A DNA stretch of 64,000 nt from Anaerolineae bacterium (GCA_022824465.1 JAJDZV010000004.1:434001-498000); one strand, 5' to 3'. Shown: positions 34,534 to 44,900, counted from the stretch's first letter. Made by a program: numbers and translations. Notes: generated from the letters alone by a model not told the origin.

Positions 34534-34606
34534 TGGGCTGTACAGGACTCGAACCTGTAACCTCCTCGACGTCAACGAGGCGCTCTGCCAGTTGAGCTAA
34601 CGGCCC
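34534..34606 (-). tRNA. tRNA-Val (anticodon GAC)
   Basis: Read on the minus strand, the anticodon stem-loop is CCTCG-TTGACGT-CGAGG (anticodon GAC), with a D-arm GCTC...GAGC and a T-arm ACAGG-TTCGAGT-CCTGT. The acceptor arms GGGCCGT and ACAGCCC leave one C-A mismatch at the fifth pair, which is unusual. CCA is not encoded. Confidence 0.9.
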
Positions 34607-34740
34607 CTTTTCTCACCCTAGAGTAAACCATTTTCGCGGCGAATGCAAGGCTATCGACCGGCGCGGCGAAAAGCCCATTTGACAAAGACCGCGTCCCGCG
34701 CCTATGATGTCGCCATTCTACCGCGAGAAAGAAGGCATTA

Positions 34741-35544
34741 GTGCGCCATCCTGCAGCCGAGCCGATCACGCGACTCTTTCGTCAAGTCCAAGACGTTAAA
34801 TCAGCCGGCCTCCGTCGCGAGGCAAGCCTCACAGCATTCAGCTACGAACCGGACATCGTCGCCGAGACCTGGATGAATAGTCGCCTGTATGCGTACCTCT
34901 TGGACAAAGCGCCGAATTCGCGCACGCTGAAAGCTATCCTCAAGCAGAACAGCAAAGCCAGTATCGGCACGCTATTCTTCGTAGACTTGCGCCTGCTGCC
35001 GACCGATGGTTACTGCGGCAAAATCGCCGGCTGGCATGACGATCTGCGGGCGCTCAATGCCGGCGCCATCCAGGCGTATGACCGTCGCCAAGACCGCTTC
35101 CGCTTGCTGCAAGTCAACCTGGATGAAACGACGCAGCGCAATGAGTACATCGTTTGGCATACTGCCGACTTCCCGTTCGACGCGGTCGCGGTGCGTCGGC
35201 GCGAGTGCCATACCAATATCCGCGGGAGCTGGCTTGTCGGCGATATCGCATCGCCAAAGTTCAAACGCCGCATTAGCGACGAACGCGCCCGGCAGCGATT
35301 TGATTATCGGTCGAGACAGACGCAGCCGACGAACGCGGACGCAGCGCAACCGATTAGCGCCGCCTACCTGGCGCTCGAGATTGAAGTCGGCGCGGGCCAA
35401 GACGCAGTCAAAGAAGCCTTCCGCAAGCTCGCGCGCGAGTATCATCCAGATGTCAGTCAACACAGGAAAGAAGACGCCGAACAGCGCTTCAAAGAAGTGA
35501 AATCGGCTTATGACCGCATAAAATCCCACCGGCGCTGGAGCTAG
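34741..35544 (+). CDS. Protein with C-terminal J domain
   Basis: The 267-residue product carries a J domain at its very C-terminus (207-267): AAYLALEIEVGAGQDAVKEA, FRKLAREYHPDVSQ with the HPD motif at 235-237, and RFKEVKSAYDRI. Such domains stimulate DnaK ATPase. The N-terminal 200 residues are a separate domain that I do not recognise, with segments such as TLFFVDLRLLPTDGYCGKIA and ECHTNIRGSWLVGD. It starts with GTG and lies between tRNA genes on the opposite strand. It may be a substrate adapter for DnaK; it is not a canonical DnaJ. Confidence 0.8.
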   Translation: MRHPAAEPITRLFRQVQDVKSAGLRREASLTAFSYEPDIVAETWMNSRLYAYLLDKAPNSRTLKAILKQNSKASIGTLFFVDLRLLPTDGYCGKIAGWHDDLRALNAGAIQAYDRRQDRFRLLQVNLDETTQRNEYIVWHTADFPFDAVAVRRRECHTNIRGSWLVGDIASPKFKRRISDERARQRFDYRSRQTQPTNADAAQPISAAYLALEIEVGAGQDAVKEAFRKLAREYHPDVSQHRKEDAEQRFKEVKSAYDRIKSHRRWS

Positions 35545-35578
35545 CGCGCGAGGACCGCCGGCGCGCTTGATTGCAGAG

Positions 35579-35651
<73 letters not shown>

Positions 35652-35686
35652 TTCGGCGCGCTTGATCGCATTCGTTCAAGCGCTAG

Positions 35687-35757
35687 AGCGGGTAACGGGA
35701 TTCGAACCCGTACTGACACCTTGGAAGGGTGGAGTGCTACCGTTACACCATACCCGC
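35687..35757 (-). tRNA. tRNA-Gly (anticodon TCC)
   Basis: Minus-strand 71-base cloverleaf with GCGGGTA acceptor, anticodon loop CTTCCAA (TCC) and TTCGAAT T-loop. The discriminator is U. CCA is not encoded. Confidence 0.92.
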
Positions 35758-35768
35758 GCTCTTTGCAG

Positions 35769-35842
35769 TCGGGGCGCCCGGATTCGAACCGGGGACCTCA
35801 CGGACCCAAACCGTGCGCGCTACCGGGCTGCGCCACGCCCCG
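35769..35842 (-). tRNA. tRNA-Pro (anticodon TGG)
   Basis: Minus-strand cloverleaf with CGGGGCG/CGCCCCG acceptor, anticodon loop TTTGGGT (TGG) and TTCGAAT T-loop. Third tRNA of the Met-Gly-Pro cluster. Confidence 0.92.
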
Positions 35843-35936
35843 TGAAACCACTCGCATCTTACTCGCCGCAGCCGCCAAAGTAAAGGAATAATCTGCGCGC
35901 CAAAGCGCCATGCCAAGTAAAGCGCCCTGGTATCAC

Positions 35937-36419
35937 TCATCCGCCGGCGCCGTCATCGCTTTCGCCAAAGCGCCTGAGCCAAAGAGCGGTATCGGCTTCC
36001 GATGGCGCGGGCTTTTCCGGCTCGCTGCGCTGAACCTGTTCCCAACTCCGCTGTTGCAGTTGGCGCGCGAACTCTTCAGATGATAACTGACGCATCCGCT
36101 GCTGGCGAGCGCAGTCGCGTATGTCGCGATCCGACGTGACCAGCGTCCAGTTGCGAGCGTCGCGCGCGCGGCGAATGCGCCCTTTGATCAGGGCGTCGGC
36201 GCTTGAATGGCCAGCAGCGAACTCTACTTTGACCGAGCTGGTCGACAGCCGGGAAGCGCCGCCCGGCAGACCGCCATCGAATATGACAAGGCACTTGGTT
36301 TTCTGGCGCGCAGCGAATCCCCTGAGCTGGATGACGAGCTCCGCCTCGTCATTCTCATCCGCCAGGTCGATGTCGGGCAAGGCGGCGATCAGATTATGCC
36401 CATCGATTAAGTATGGCAT
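35937..36419 (-). CDS. NYN-domain (YacP-like) RNase
   Basis: A 160-residue protein of the NYN domain family, related to YacP/Rae1, an RNase that acts at the ribosome A-site. It starts MPYLIDGHNLIAALPDIDLAD with the Asp of the metal site, has TKCLVIFDGG, SADALIKGRIRRARD and LVTSDRDIRD, the acidic residues of a PIN-like nuclease. The C-terminal 40 residues are charged and probably disordered. It is next to the tRNA cluster, but no operon link is visible. Confidence 0.82.
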   Translation of the reverse strand: MPYLIDGHNLIAALPDIDLADENDEAELVIQLRGFAARQKTKCLVIFDGGLPGGASRLSTSSVKVEFAAGHSSADALIKGRIRRARDARNWTLVTSDRDIRDCARQQRMRQLSSEEFARQLQQRSWEQVQRSEPEKPAPSEADTALWLRRFGESDDGAGG

Positions 36420-36453
36420 CAGCGTCTCATGTCAAATCAAGGCAGCCATGCCG

Positions 36454-37743
36454 CTACCCTTCGCGCTCGCTTTCGCGCAAGGGGACTGCCATTGTGAAGA
36501 TGCTGCCCGCGCCTTCACGGCTCTGGACTTGAAGGTATCCGCCATGCGCCTCGCAAATGGCTTTGGCGACATACAGACCCTGGCCCAAACCGGCGGGCAG
36601 GGGCTGTCCCGCACGCCCGGCTCCGCGATAGAAGCGCTCAAAGATATGCGGCAAGTCAACCGAGCTAATGCCGATGCCGTTGTCGCTGACGCTGATCATC
36701 AAGTAGCGCTGCGCCTTCCGCTGCTCTACGCGTGCGGCCAAAGCCACGTAGCCGCCCTTTGCATTGTAATCAGCGCCGTTGCGAACGAGATGCCCCAATG
36801 CCCATTGCAGCCGCGTGTCGTCGCCGCGCACCCTTACGCCGCTGAGACCGCGCGTCATCACCAGCAGATCGATGCCGCGGCTCTTGACTTCGGGTCCCAT
36901 GCCATTGGCCACCGACCAAAGCATGGCTTCGGCATCCATCGGCTCGCGTTTGACATCAAAGGCGCCCACCTTCATCCTTGCGATATCGAGCAGTTCCAGG
37001 GCCAACTGATCCAGTGCGTCGACGTTCTGCACAAGTTTCTCAAGTAGACGCCGATTGACTTCGCTGTCCTCGGGCTGTCCGCTCAGTAATTCGCTCGCCA
37101 ACCTGATGACGCTGACGGGCCTCTCCATCTCCTCGGCGATGTGCCGGGCGAAGCCGTCTTTGAGTCGCTCCGCCAAGGCGTCATAAGTCACATCGCGCAA
37201 TATGATGATGGCGCCGATGCGCCGCAGGTTCTCGTCGCCTATCGCGACAAACTGCGCCCTTACGAAACGATCGTTGAGCGGCATTTCGACTGATTCGCCC
37301 AAGGGCGTCAGCTCTGCCGACAAGGTTTCAATATCGCTGTAACTGTTGAATAGCGTGCCCAGCGCGCTGTCCCAAAAGGCTCGCTTGCCGCCGATCATGA
37401 TTTCGGCCGCGCGGTTCATCATTGTGACTTTGCCGCCGCGATCTTGAACGACGATGCCTTCGTCCAGGCTTGCCAGCACCGCGCGCAAACGCTCCAGTTC
37501 GCTGCCTCGCCGCCCGTGTTCGCCCTGCAAGTGCGCGAAGCGGCGTTGCAAATCCGCGCGTGTGGCGGCTTCCTGGCCCGCCAGCGCCCGCTGTCGCCTC
37601 AATTCGTCCTCAAGCAGGCGCCGACGACTCAAACCGCGATACAGGCGCCGAAACAGCGACTCGCTCGCGCTGCCGAATCGGTGCGCGTCGTTTAAGCCAG
37701 CGTTCGCCTCGCTGTTGGATACACCCGGCAAATCACTCGTCAT
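36454..37743 (-). CDS. Histidine-kinase-like protein with PAS domain, phospho-acceptor His absent
   Basis: The 429-residue protein starts with a basic, coiled-coil-prone region (to about 80), then a PAS-like domain (about 85-185) with EGIVVQDRGGKVTMMNRAAE, and an HATPase domain with VSDNGIGISS, FERFYRG and GLGQGLYVAKAI. Where kinases read HELRTPL, this protein reads EEMERPV, with Glu204 in the place of the phosphorylated His; the codons are GAG-GAG at 37129-37134. His201 is three residues earlier. It may be a degenerate sensor or bind ATP only. No membrane segment and no response regulator are nearby. Confidence 0.8.
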   Translation of the reverse strand: MTSDLPGVSNSEANAGLNDAHRFGSASESLFRRLYRGLSRRRLLEDELRRQRALAGQEAATRADLQRRFAHLQGEHGRRGSELERLRAVLASLDEGIVVQDRGGKVTMMNRAAEIMIGGKRAFWDSALGTLFNSYSDIETLSAELTPLGESVEMPLNDRFVRAQFVAIGDENLRRIGAIIILRDVTYDALAERLKDGFARHIAEEMERPVSVIRLASELLSGQPEDSEVNRRLLEKLVQNVDALDQLALELLDIARMKVGAFDVKREPMDAEAMLWSVANGMGPEVKSRGIDLLVMTRGLSGVRVRGDDTRLQWALGHLVRNGADYNAKGGYVALAARVEQRKAQRYLMISVSDNGIGISSVDLPHIFERFYRGAGRAGQPLPAGLGQGLYVAKAICEAHGGYLQVQSREGAGSIFTMAVPLRESEREG

Positions 37744-37855
37744 CTTCAGTTTCGCCCGCTGCCAGCGCGTCCGCGGCGCAAGGCAACACCTCGCAGTTCC
37801 CTAAACCCCAATTATATGCATACTCGCCGCCCCCGCGAACGCCTGCCGACGGAGA

Positions 37856-37883
37856 TTGCAAGCCGCGACAGATGGGCTATCAT
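37856..37883 (+). promoter_or_regulatory. Promoter of the NERD-AddB-AddA group
   Basis: TTGCAA (37856-37861) and TATCAT (37878-37883) are 16 bases apart, 43 bases before the ATG at 37927. Confidence 0.5.
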
Positions 37884-37926
37884 CGTACATGTGTGGCTGA
37901 CTGCGGCTTTGTCAAAGTGGCTGATT

Positions 37927-38667
37927 ATGCAAAACGTTGCCCCGACGCGCAGCCTGAACCGGCGTTCGCGCGATCTGCTGTTTGCGGCGGCGCTGGTTTT
38001 CCTGCTCGGCGCGGCTTTGGCTGTCGCCGGAATCGCGCTGCATATCTTCAGCCTCGTCGTGCCATTCAACCAGGGCTACGCCGTCTATGACCTTACGCGA
38101 AAAGCCGTCCTGATTCTTGGCGTCGCCATCAGCATCGGCGCCATCGCCATGGCGCTCAGGGCGGTAACCTGGAAGACTGACAACCGCAACGCCAGGCAGC
38201 TCGGCGAAATGTTGGCGGGTCATCTGGATCAGCAATACGTCTTCATCCGCAACATCAGCAAACGCGCCACCGGCGCCATTGATGCCGCGCTGGTCAGCAA
38301 GCATGGCGTGCTGGCTCTGCGCATCAGCCGGCGGAAAGGCGAGTTCTTCAATGAAGGCGGGCAATGGCTGCGGCGCCGGCGCCAGGGCAAATGGCGTCCA
38401 ATGAGCTGGAATCCAACCAGCGAGGCAATCGCCAGCGCCATCAAGTTGCGAGCGTATCTAAAGGACTGCGAGATGGAAGATGTGCCGGTGTACGCGGCTG
38501 TTGTTTTCCTGCGCGATGAACCCGAAGTCTCGCTCAAACTGCAGCAGCCCGCTATCCCGGTGGCGCACGCCAGCCAGCTCTTGCGCACTATGAGCCCTAG
38601 TTATTTCGCCGATGACCGGCTGCCGCCAAACGCCGTACAAGCCGCCGTCAACGCGCTCTACCATTAG
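37927..38667 (+). CDS. Membrane protein with NERD (nuclease-related) domain
   Basis: The 246-residue protein has two membrane helices in the N-terminal third (LLFAAALVFLLGAALAVAGI and AVLILGVAISIGAIAMAL), then a NERD-type domain: YVFIRNISKRATGAIDAALV, SKHGVLALRISRRKGEFF, GQWLRRRRQ and SAIKLRAYLK. NERD domains resemble restriction-endonuclease folds and are thought to be nuclease-related. The ATG at 37927 is chosen because a promoter lies 43 bases upstream; an in-frame ATG at 37816 lies before that promoter. It is nine bases from addB and appears to be the first gene of the AddB-AddA operon. Confidence 0.7.
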   Translation: MQNVAPTRSLNRRSRDLLFAAALVFLLGAALAVAGIALHIFSLVVPFNQGYAVYDLTRKAVLILGVAISIGAIAMALRAVTWKTDNRNARQLGEMLAGHLDQQYVFIRNISKRATGAIDAALVSKHGVLALRISRRKGEFFNEGGQWLRRRRQGKWRPMSWNPTSEAIASAIKLRAYLKDCEMEDVPVYAAVVFLRDEPEVSLKLQQPAIPVAHASQLLRTMSPSYFADDRLPPNAVQAAVNALYH

Positions 38668-38676
38668 AAGGCGACC

Positions 38677-41600
38677 ATGAGCGCAATTCTGCATCTGACG
38701 CCCATCGGCCAAGACAAGACCGCGCTGTCAATCTCGCTGCTGCGCCAGCTTGTCGACTCGCGCCAAAACGACCTGCCGGCCATCTGGGTCTTATTGGCGA
38801 CTCGGCGGCAAGAGTTTCAATTCAGACAGCGCTTGCTTGACGCCAAAGACAGTCCGCCGGCATTCTTCAATATTGAATTCTTCAACTTCTATACCTTGAA
38901 CGCGCGCTTGCTGAAAATCGCCGGCGCGCCGGTCCGCCGTCTCACGCCCCTGATGCGGCACAAGCTCCTGCGGCAATTGCTCGCGCGAATGTCGGCTGAA
39001 GGCTCGCTGGATTACTTCCGTCTCATCGCCGACAAGCGCGGCTTCATTTCAGTATTGGCGGAGCTGATCGACGAATTCAAACAGAACGGCATTTCCGATT
39101 CGGACTTCGCCGCTGCGGCGCGCAGCCCCAAGGACCGCGAGATCGCCATGATATATCGCCATTATCAAGACGCTCTGAGACAGAGCGACTTGGCGGATGT
39201 CGAGGGCGAAGGCTGGCTGGCGCTGGCGGAGCTCAAGAAACAGCCGGACCTCGTCGCCCGCGCCGACATGCTTCTGGTCGATGGCTATGATCAGTTCACG
39301 CTTGTGCAGTCACAGCTGCTGGCGGAGCTCTCCCGAGGGATACAGCGCGCGCATATCACCTTGACCGCCCTGCCCGACGACCGCGCGGCGCATTATAAGA
39401 GTCGAAGTTCCTTGGCGCGGCGCCGCCTACAATCCGCCTTTGACGAGGCCGGCTTCAGCCTCAAACATGAGCAAGCGCGCGAAAATCTCGATCCGCGTTG
39501 TGAATCGCTGCGGCATTTGACGAAGAGTATATTTCGCGATCGCCCGCCGCGCGGCAGCGGCGACGCCCTGCGCTTCATCGCAATGCCGGACCCAGCCGAA
39601 GAGACGCGCGCAGTCTTCCGCGCCGTCAAGCGACTGCTGCTGAGCGGCGCGGCGCCCGATAGCATCTTGATCGCCATCCGCGATTGGGACCGTTACGCCG
39701 CCTTCTTGGAGGCAGGGCGCGCTGATTACGCATTGCCCCTTTCGCTGCACTACCACCGCTGCCATCGAGAATCGCCGGCGGTCGCCAGGATTGTCGATCT
39801 GCTGGAGCTTGCGCCGCGATTCCGCCGCCGTGACTTGCTGGATATGCTGCGCTCGCCCTACTTCGACACGGGCTTGGATGACGCGCTGATTGACCTGCTC
39901 GACCGCCTCAGCCGGGACCAGCGCTTTCCTGGCGGCAGCCGGGCCGACTGGCTGGCGCTTGTTGACCTGGCGCAAAAGAGCGCAAGTCATGGCAACGAAG
40001 ACGAGTCGTCGACCACCGTAACATCAGACCAGGCGCGAAACCTATCGGCCGCGCTGGCCAACTTCCTGGACGCGATCACTCCGGTGGAACGCGCCGAGTT
40101 GTCCGATTATTGTGACTGGCTCGCCACGCTGCTTGGCCCCGATCCCGCAGCGCCCGAAGAAACCAATAACGCTGGCTCATTGAACACCATCCGCAATGCC
40201 TGGGAACACGACCAGGCGAATCCAGCCATTGTCGCTCGCGATATCAGCGCGCTCAACGGCTTGAAACGCATTCTGCGCGAAATGATGGCTAGCGATGTTG
40301 TTATGCGGGCGTCCATGCGCGCAAACGCTCAGGTGACTTGGCAAGAATTCTGGTCAGACCTCAAATTCGGCTTGGACACCAGCGCCGACGACTCCCACAA
40401 CCAACCGCGCAAGGATCAAGTGCTGGTCGCCACCGCTGCGGAAGCGCGCGGCTTGCCCCACGACTACGTCTTCATCCTGGGCTTGGCGGAAGGCGTCTTT
40501 CCGGCCGAAGCGACCGAAGACCCGCTATATCTCGATTCCGAGCGCGAGCGAATGCAGCGCGCCGGCTTTCCACTGATGACGCGCGCCCAGCGCATCGACG
40601 ATCGCGGACTCTTCTACGAACTCATCAGCCTGGCGAGGACATCGCTGACCTTATCCCGACCGACCTTCCAGGAGGGTCGCGTCTGGATCGAAAGTTATCT
40701 CTGGCGCGCGGTCCGGGCGATCTTCCCCGACGCGCCACTCCACAGCAGCCCGGTCGGGCAAGCAATTCATCCGCGCGACGCCGCCAACAGTCCCGAGCTG
40801 ATGGTCGCCCTGGCCGATCAGATCTCGCAACCGGACGCCGCTTCCGCCGAGCTCGCCTTGCGCGCGCGCAACTGGCTGCGATCCCAGCCCAACCTGGCTG
40901 AATCCTGGCGCCGGCTGGAGTCGTTTCGAGCGGTGGAACTCAGCCGACTTTCCAACGCGCCCTACGACCAATACAGTGGCGTCCTGGCGCGGCTCGCGAC
41001 GCGGCAGGAGGCGGCGCGGCGCCTCGGCGAGCAACAGATATTCAGCGCCTCCCGCCTGAAAGACTACGGCCTTTGCGGCTTCCGCTACCTCGCCAAGCGC
41101 TTGCTCAAGCTTGAAGAAATCTCCGAGCCCGAGGCAGGCGTCGACCTGCTGCAGCTCGGCTCGCTTAACCACCGAATCCTTGAGGAGACCTACCGGCAGA
41201 TCGCCGTCCGTGGCTTGCGAATTCATGCCGACAACCTGGAAGAAGCCTCAGCCATCGTCCGCGAGGTCTCGGCTGACATTCTGGCGACAGCGCCGGCGGA
41301 CTTCAACTTTCGCGCGACCGCCGCCTGGGAAGCCGAAAAACAGATGCTCGTCAATCGCCTGGCCGCGCTCATACGTCTGGACTTCTCGGCGAAGAGCCCG
41401 CTGAATCGCTTCGGGAAATCGCGGACAATTTACGACCTGGAACACGCATTTGACGATGTGACGATACCATTGCCAGACGGGATGAGCCCGCTGCGAGTCG
41501 CCGGCTTCATCGACCGCATTGACCTCGCCGACGGAAAACTGGTTGTCGTAGACTACAAGACCGGCAGCGCAACCATCAGCCGGCTCGAAATGGAAATAGG

Positions 41601-41937
41601 CCGCGACTTCCAGATGCTCGTCTACACGGAAGCGCTGGCGAACCGCCTACGAGAAGACGACGCTGAACCCTCGCTTGCGGGCGGAGCCTTCTGGCATCTG
41701 CGCAATTTGAAGACCAGCGGCAGGCTGTCAGCCGACAATGAAGCGGACAGAAGCGCGCTGGAATCGGCCAAGGCGCATATCGCGCGAAACCTTAGCATGG
41801 GGCGCGCCGGGAAATTCCCCGTTCATGCCACCAAGCTTGAAAACCGCAAATGCGCCCGCTACTGCGAATTCTCGCGTCTCTGCCGACTGCATGTGACTAG
41901 CCGCTACAAAGAGCTGCCCGACAATCCGAGGGGGTGA
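38677..41937 (+). CDS. addB: AddB-like helicase-nuclease subunit
   Basis: AddB pairs with AddA to resect double-strand breaks. The 1086-residue protein has a C-terminal PD-(D/E)xK nuclease: GFIDRIDLADGK (943-954) with Asp, and VVVDYKTG with Asp959 and Lys961. Cys800 in YGLCGFRY and Cys1059, 1063 and 1069 (C-x3-C-x5-C) match the iron-sulfur cluster that staples the nuclease domain, although the first spacing is one residue longer than in B. subtilis. The N-terminal P-loop is degenerate: TPIGQDKT where GKT is expected. Helicase motifs are otherwise AddB-like, for example RDQVLVATAAEARGLPHDYV and ILGLAEGVFP. It follows NERD by nine bases and precedes addA by ten. Confidence 0.85.
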   Translation: MSAILHLTPIGQDKTALSISLLRQLVDSRQNDLPAIWVLLATRRQEFQFRQRLLDAKDSPPAFFNIEFFNFYTLNARLLKIAGAPVRRLTPLMRHKLLRQLLARMSAEGSLDYFRLIADKRGFISVLAELIDEFKQNGISDSDFAAAARSPKDREIAMIYRHYQDALRQSDLADVEGEGWLALAELKKQPDLVARADMLLVDGYDQFTLVQSQLLAELSRGIQRAHITLTALPDDRAAHYKSRSSLARRRLQSAFDEAGFSLKHEQARENLDPRCESLRHLTKSIFRDRPPRGSGDALRFIAMPDPAEETRAVFRAVKRLLLSGAAPDSILIAIRDWDRYAAFLEAGRADYALPLSLHYHRCHRESPAVARIVDLLELAPRFRRRDLLDMLRSPYFDTGLDDALIDLLDRLSRDQRFPGGSRADWLALVDLAQKSASHGNEDESSTTVTSDQARNLSAALANFLDAITPVERAELSDYCDWLATLLGPDPAAPEETNNAGSLNTIRNAWEHDQANPAIVARDISALNGLKRILREMMASDVVMRASMRANAQVTWQEFWSDLKFGLDTSADDSHNQPRKDQVLVATAAEARGLPHDYVFILGLAEGVFPAEATEDPLYLDSERERMQRAGFPLMTRAQRIDDRGLFYELISLARTSLTLSRPTFQEGRVWIESYLWRAVRAIFPDAPLHSSPVGQAIHPRDAANSPELMVALADQISQPDAASAELALRARNWLRSQPNLAESWRRLESFRAVELSRLSNAPYDQYSGVLARLATRQEAARRLGEQQIFSASRLKDYGLCGFRYLAKRLLKLEEISEPEAGVDLLQLGSLNHRILEETYRQIAVRGLRIHADNLEEASAIVREVSADILATAPADFNFRATAAWEAEKQMLVNRLAALIRLDFSAKSPLNRFGKSRTIYDLEHAFDDVTIPLPDGMSPLRVAGFIDRIDLADGKLVVVDYKTGSATISRLEMEIGRDFQMLVYTEALANRLREDDAEPSLAGGAFWHLRNLKTSGRLSADNEADRSALESAKAHIARNLSMGRAGKFPVHATKLENRKCARYCEFSRLCRLHVTSRYKELPDNPRG

Positions 41938-41947
41938 AGACCTGCCC

Positions 41948-44900
41948 ATGAATGCGACCGAGCAGCAAGCCGCCGCCATCCACACCCGCGACAAGAACCT
42001 TATCGTCGTGGCCGGCGCCGGCTCCGGCAAAACGCGCGTCCTGGTCGAGCGCTACCTGCAACTGCTCGCCGACAATCCCGACTGGTCCGTCAGCGCCTTG
42101 GTCGCCATTACCTTTACGCGCGCGGCCGCCTTCGAGATGCGCGATCGCGTGCGACAAGAAATGGAGCGGCGCGCCCAAGCTACCCGCGAAGAACACTGGG
42201 CGCGGCGTCTGGCAAACCTGGAGAGCGCGCGCATCGACACGATTCACGGCCTCTGCGCCGATCTTCTGCGCGCAAACGCGGCGCAAGCGGCCGTCGATCC
42301 CGAATTCGACCTGCTCGATGAAACCGACGCCGCGATCTTGCTGGATGATGTCGTCAGCGATACGCTCGCCGAGCTCGACGCCGAGCTCAGTCTGCTATTC
42401 GCCCATTACGACGGCTTCAAGATCGAAGCGGCGCTGAAGCAGATGTCGCTGCTCAATGCCGAATATCCGGCGCCCGGCGACCACGGCGCTACCTTCGCGA
42501 CCTGGATGGCGGATTGGGAAGCGCGAGCCCAGATTGAACGCGCCCGCTTGATCGGCTCGGACCAAGTCAAAGCACTGGGCGCGATCGACGCTCTGCCCGG
42601 CAACGACAAGCTCTCCGACCTGGTCGCGCAATACCGCCGATATCTCGACACAATCGCAGACGCCAGCACCGGCGCAGAAGCAGCCATTCAGCTTATGCGC
42701 CAATGTCACAAAGACGGCGCCGTCGGCAACAAAGGGACGGCAAAAGCCTGGGGCAGCAACGCCGCCAAAGCCGAAGCCGCGCAGACGGTGAAAGACCTGC
42801 GGACACGCCTCGCCGAAGCGCTGGATTCCATCGGCGACGCGCCCGGCGAGCTGGACCGGCAGGCAGCGCGACTGCTCCCCCTTTGGCATCAGTTGCTCGA
42901 AAACATTCGCCAGACATACCGCGAGCGCAAACGAGCGGCGGCGCAACTTGACTTTGACGATTTGGAGCGCCTGGCCGCAAGACTCTTGCGCGATGAGAAC
43001 GTGCGTGTGCGCTACCGTGGCGCCGAATTCAAGCACTTGCTCGTCGACGAATTCCAGGACACCAACACAGCTCAGTGGCAAATCATTGACTCGCTGGCGG
43101 ATATGCGAACGGGCGGCTCGCTCTTCGCCGTCGGCGACCCCAAACAAAGCATCTACCAGTTCCGCGGCGCCGACGTCAGTGTCTTCAACCGAGTGGCGCA
43201 AGACTTCCGCGCCAATCCTGCCGGTCTATATCTACCGCTGTCGGTCACGTTTCGCAGCCATCGCAATCTGGTCGCGCAATTCAACGCGCTTTTTGAACGG
43301 CTCATGACTCGAGACGACTGCAGCCCGTCAAAGGACTTCGAGGTGACATTCGACGAGCCAATGCGCGCCTTTCGCGCCGAATCGCCGGCGACGCCCGCCA
43401 TCCAACTGCAGCTGCTGGATAATGAGATTCGCGACCAAGCCGGCAATCCAGCCGCCAGCAAGCGCGAGCGGCGTCAACGCTACTCTGCTGACGACATGCG
43501 CCGCTGGGAAGCGAACGAAATCGCAATGCGGATCCTGGATGCCGTCGAAAGCGAACGGCAAGTCTACGACAAGGACAGCGGACAATGGCGCGCCATCGAC
43601 TTTGGCGACATCGCCATCCTCTTCCAGTCCATGGCGAACGTGACCCTCTATGAAGACGCATTCAAGTCGCGCGAGCTGCCCTTTCTCACGCTTGCCGGCC
43701 GTGGCTATTACGACCGCCAAGAGGTCTGGGATATGCTGGAACTGCTGCGCTTCCTGCACAACCCGGCCGACGATCTCGCGCTCGCGACCGTTCTGCGTTC
43801 GCCCATGTTTGCTTTCAGCGATGATCTGCTCTTTGCCTTGCGCTTGATACCGGCGGCTGACGACGGCGCGTCGCCCCCCCTCCCCCTGTGGCAGGCGCTC
43901 AATCTCTCCGCGCAGACGCCTGCCCCGGGAGTTGAGGACGCGGATCTGCCGCTGCTGCTGCACGCGCGCGTTACGCTAAGCAACCTGCGTCAAATCTCGG
44001 GGCGCGTCACGATCTCCGAGTTGCTGCGGCGTGCGCTGGCGCGGACGAATTATCTCGCCGTCTTGACGAGCCTGCCAGATGGCGACCGCCGGCGCGGCAA
44101 TATCGAGAAACTGCTGCATTTGGCGGAAACCAGCGGCAAGATCACGCTCGGCAAATTCTCTCAATACTTGAGTGACCTGGCAACGCGCGAAGTTCGCGAA
44201 GGCGAAGCGCATTTGGAAGCCGGCAAAGCCATCCGCTTGATGACCGTTCACGCCAGCAAAGGCTTGGAATTCCCCTGGGTCATACTGGCCGATGCTTCTT
44301 GGGAACGCGGCACACAAGGCGCGCCGACCCTGCTGGTCAATCCCGAAGCGGGCTTGAGCTGCCAGGTTTACGACGCCGAAACCAACGCATACTTTGACGG
44401 CTTCGCCCATCGACGGACCGCCGCCATCCAATCCCGGAAGGCTGCGGCCGAACGCAAGCGGCTGCTGTACGTCGCCGCCACCCGCGCGCAAGATTACCTG
44501 CTCGTCAGCGGTCAAGTATCGCATAAAAAGGATCAAGGTTGGGCGAGCAAGGGTTGGTTGCAGCAGTTGATTGACGTTTTGAAGCTGGAAGACCTGGAAC
44601 TGCGACCAGAGCAAACGCGCGACCTGGGCGGGCGCCCGCTCTCTATCGTCATGCCACAAGCGCCGCCTCCAACGGCAGCGACCCGGCGGCTCGTAAATGC
44701 GCCCGCAGATCTTTGGGATTTCGAAGCCAGCGAGCGCGACTTTCCACCCTGCGCGCCGCCCCTAATCAAACCGCTAAGACTGCGAGATTCGCCGGGGCTT
44801 AAACACATCACCGCCTCGCAGATCGCGGAAATCGGCGAGTATCGCTTGGGTCTCGGCGACGAGGAACGCCTGAACGCCGCCAGCCGCTTTCGCCAGAACG

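Noticed and set aside
42395..43201. Minus-strand frame of 268 codons opposite addA
   Set aside because: Shadow frame; addA on the plus strand has all helicase motifs.
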